DNA from: Microbacterium hominis
GTDB lineage: Bacteria > Actinomycetota > Actinomycetes > Actinomycetales > Microbacteriaceae
Direction: 5' to 3'
DNA: 64,000 bases
Assembly: GCF_013282805.1 (NCBI RefSeq)
Contig: NZ_CP054038.1
Coordinates: 3,224,001 to 3,288,000, forward strand
Shown: in pieces, positions 62,841-64,000 of the stretch
Layout: each line of letters opens with the position of its first letter
Numbering within the stretch: the stretch's first letter is position 1
Translations under genes and position numbers: made by a program
The notes under the pieces: generated by a model
Seen by the model: only the letters and a program-made list of their open reading frames with translations
The model's database searches: none
Told to the model about the DNA's origin: nothing

Positions 62841-64000
62841 CAGCGGACCCCGCGTACGAAGCTCGTGACCACGCCGGTACCGAGCGTGATGACGGCACCC
62901 GCGAGGAACAGCGCCGTGTAGTTGCCGCCGGCAGGGTCGCCCAGCAGCAGCAGGCCCGCGCCGATGAGCGGCGCGATCGCGCCGGGGATGGTTGCGCCGA
63001 GGTTGTAGATCGACATCCAGCGTCCGGCCTGGTCGCGCTCGGGGATGAGGTCGCTCGCCATGGCGACGTCGGTGGAGCCGAACATCCCGGCGGCGCCGAG
63101 CACGAACATCACGGCTGCGAAGAACAGCCCGAAGCCGTCAGCGAAGGCCATCAGGGTGAGGCCGATCGCGCTGAGCGCGGAGGCGGTGAGGATGAACACC
63201 TTGCGTCGACGGAGCTTGTCGGACAGCATCCCCGAGGCGACGGCGAAGCTCATCGTGACCAGGATGCCGATGCCGCCCGCGAGTGCGAGCTTCTGGCCCG
63301 CCTCCTCCGCCGTGAACCCGAGCCGATCGGCGAGGAAGTACAGCTGATACGTGGTGAGGAATGCGAGCGCCGTCTGCATGAGGAATTTGCCCAGCCACAC
63401 CAGCGAGAAATCGGGGTGCTTGCGCGGGTTGAAGACCAGCATCCGGAACGTCTCGCCGACGGTCGACTGTTCGACGGGTGCCGTCGAGTCGGGGTAGACG
63501 AGCGTGTAGATCAGCGCGAAGACCGCGAGCACGATCACGGGCAGCACGAACAGCAGCACGAGGTTGCCGGTGAGCAGCCCGCCGATCGTGTAGCCCATCA
63601 CGCCGCCGAGCTGGGTGGCGACGCCCACGATCGCTCCGACCGTGCCGCGCTGCGCCTCGGGCACACGCTCGGCGACGACCGGAATGATCGCCGCGCCCGC
63701 ACCGGCGCCGCCGATGCACACGACGACCCAGCCCACGATCAGCAGCGGCACGGACGGTGCGACGGCGACCAGGACGGAGCCGGCGAGAACCACGACGATG
63801 CCGCCAAGCAGCCACGGACGGCGACGTCCCCACCGCGACCGGGTGTGGTCGCTGAGCACGCCCGCGAGAGGGCCGGTGATGATCGACACCACGGCGCCGA
63901 TCGTGGCCACCAGACCCAGGGTGAGTGCCTTGTCGTGGGGGGCCAGCAGCTGCACCTTGTAGGGAAGGCTGAACAGCGCCGGCATCATGACCGTCAGATA
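62840..64000 (-). CDS. MFS transporter (partial at right edge)
   Basis: At least 386 residues of a major-facilitator transporter with about 11-12 membrane helices. The gene continues past base 64000, so its N-terminus is missing. The first visible ATG pair is internal to an open frame reaching the edge. The loop GVLSDHTRSRWGRRRPWLLGG is the MFS/GPH-type motif between helices 2 and 3, and GMLSDKLRRRKVF repeats it in the second half. The glycoside-pentoside-hexuronide style loop fits sugar uptake. It overlaps the GH3 start by one base and probably imports the rhamnosyl glycoside. Confidence 0.9.
   Translation of the reverse strand, partial: YLTVMMPALFSLPYKVQLLAPHDKALTLGLVATIGAVVSIITGPLAGVLSDHTRSRWGRRRPWLLGGIVVVLAGSVLVAVAPSVPLLIVGWVVVCIGGAGAGAAIIPVVAERVPEAQRGTVGAIVGVATQLGGVMGYTIGGLLTGNLVLLFVLPVIVLAVFALIYTLVYPDSTAPVEQSTVGETFRMLVFNPRKHPDFSLVWLGKFLMQTALAFLTTYQLYFLADRLGFTAEEAGQKLALAGGIGILVTMSFAVASGMLSDKLRRRKVFILTASALSAIGLTLMAFADGFGLFFAAVMFVLGAAGMFGSTDVAMASDLIPERDQAGRWMSIYNLGATIPGAIAPLIGAGLLLLGDPAGGNYTALFLAGAVITLGTGVVTSFVRGVR

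Noticed and set aside
60933..62921. 662-codon plus-strand open frame opposite the GH3 gene
   Set aside because: It is an antisense shadow of the GH3 gene with no motifs.

Overview
The window is high-GC actinobacterial DNA. The 16S rRNA gene on the minus strand at the left edge has the sequence character of Microbacteriaceae, most likely the genus Microbacterium. Gene style agrees: dense operons, frequent 4-nt ATGA/GTGA start-stop overlaps, GTG starts and few uridine-tailed terminators. Nothing looks like a complete phage, plasmid or transposon. The content is mainly a catabolic region for amines, amino acids and glycosides next to an rrn operon.

Layout. 1-2.0 kb: 16S rRNA with its leader and a candidate promoter. 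2.1-5.8 kb: a DNA-alkylation-repair-like protein, an OmpR-type two-component system, a membrane protein with an acidic tail and a flavin-binding split-barrel protein. 5.9-22.2 kb: a cluster resembling the enterobacterial monoamine regulon. It holds a copper/topaquinone amine oxidase, a YtcJ-like amidohydrolase, a TetR regulator, a sulfonate/nitrate-type ABC importer translationally coupled to a cytoplasmic arylsulfatase, MoaF, an APC permease, two FeaR-like AraC regulators and an aldehyde dehydrogenase. 22.9-30.8 kb: a hut operon (hutH-hutU-M20 hydrolase-hutF-hutI) with a divergent IclR regulator and a 20-bp inverted repeat between them. HutG is absent and an M20 amidohydrolase sits in its place.

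31.5-39.1 kb: an amidohydrolase/glutamine-synthetase-like pair (a split FluG-like unit) facing a five-gene coupled operon, FMO-RidA-DUF1028-M20-ALDH, with a divergent LysR gene and a perfect 14-bp palindrome. This operon is the best candidate here for an undescribed pathway. 40.2-43.8 kb: a second copper amine oxidase diverging from an NCS1 permease. 43.9-47.6 kb: YigZ/IMPACT, an unrecognised protein on an apparently leaderless promoter, CsbD and a DUF1254/DUF1214 protein. 47.9-56.2 kb: a LacI-controlled operon (lacI, binding protein, Opp/Dpp-type importer, GH32 enzyme) with twin operators. 56.2-57.1 kb: homocysteine S-methyltransferase. 57.1-57.8 kb: a gene-poor stretch with a tRNA-Ser 3' end fragment. 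57.8-64.0 kb: a cytoplasmic GH78 and GH3 pair with an MFS transporter that runs off the window.

Taken together, the genes suggest a soil- or plant-associated heterotroph. It would import aromatic amines and possibly their sulfate esters, histidine and plant glycosides or fructans as intact molecules and process them inside the cell, each pathway under its own local regulator. Family assignments rest on motifs read by eye. Substrates are inferred unless stated otherwise.
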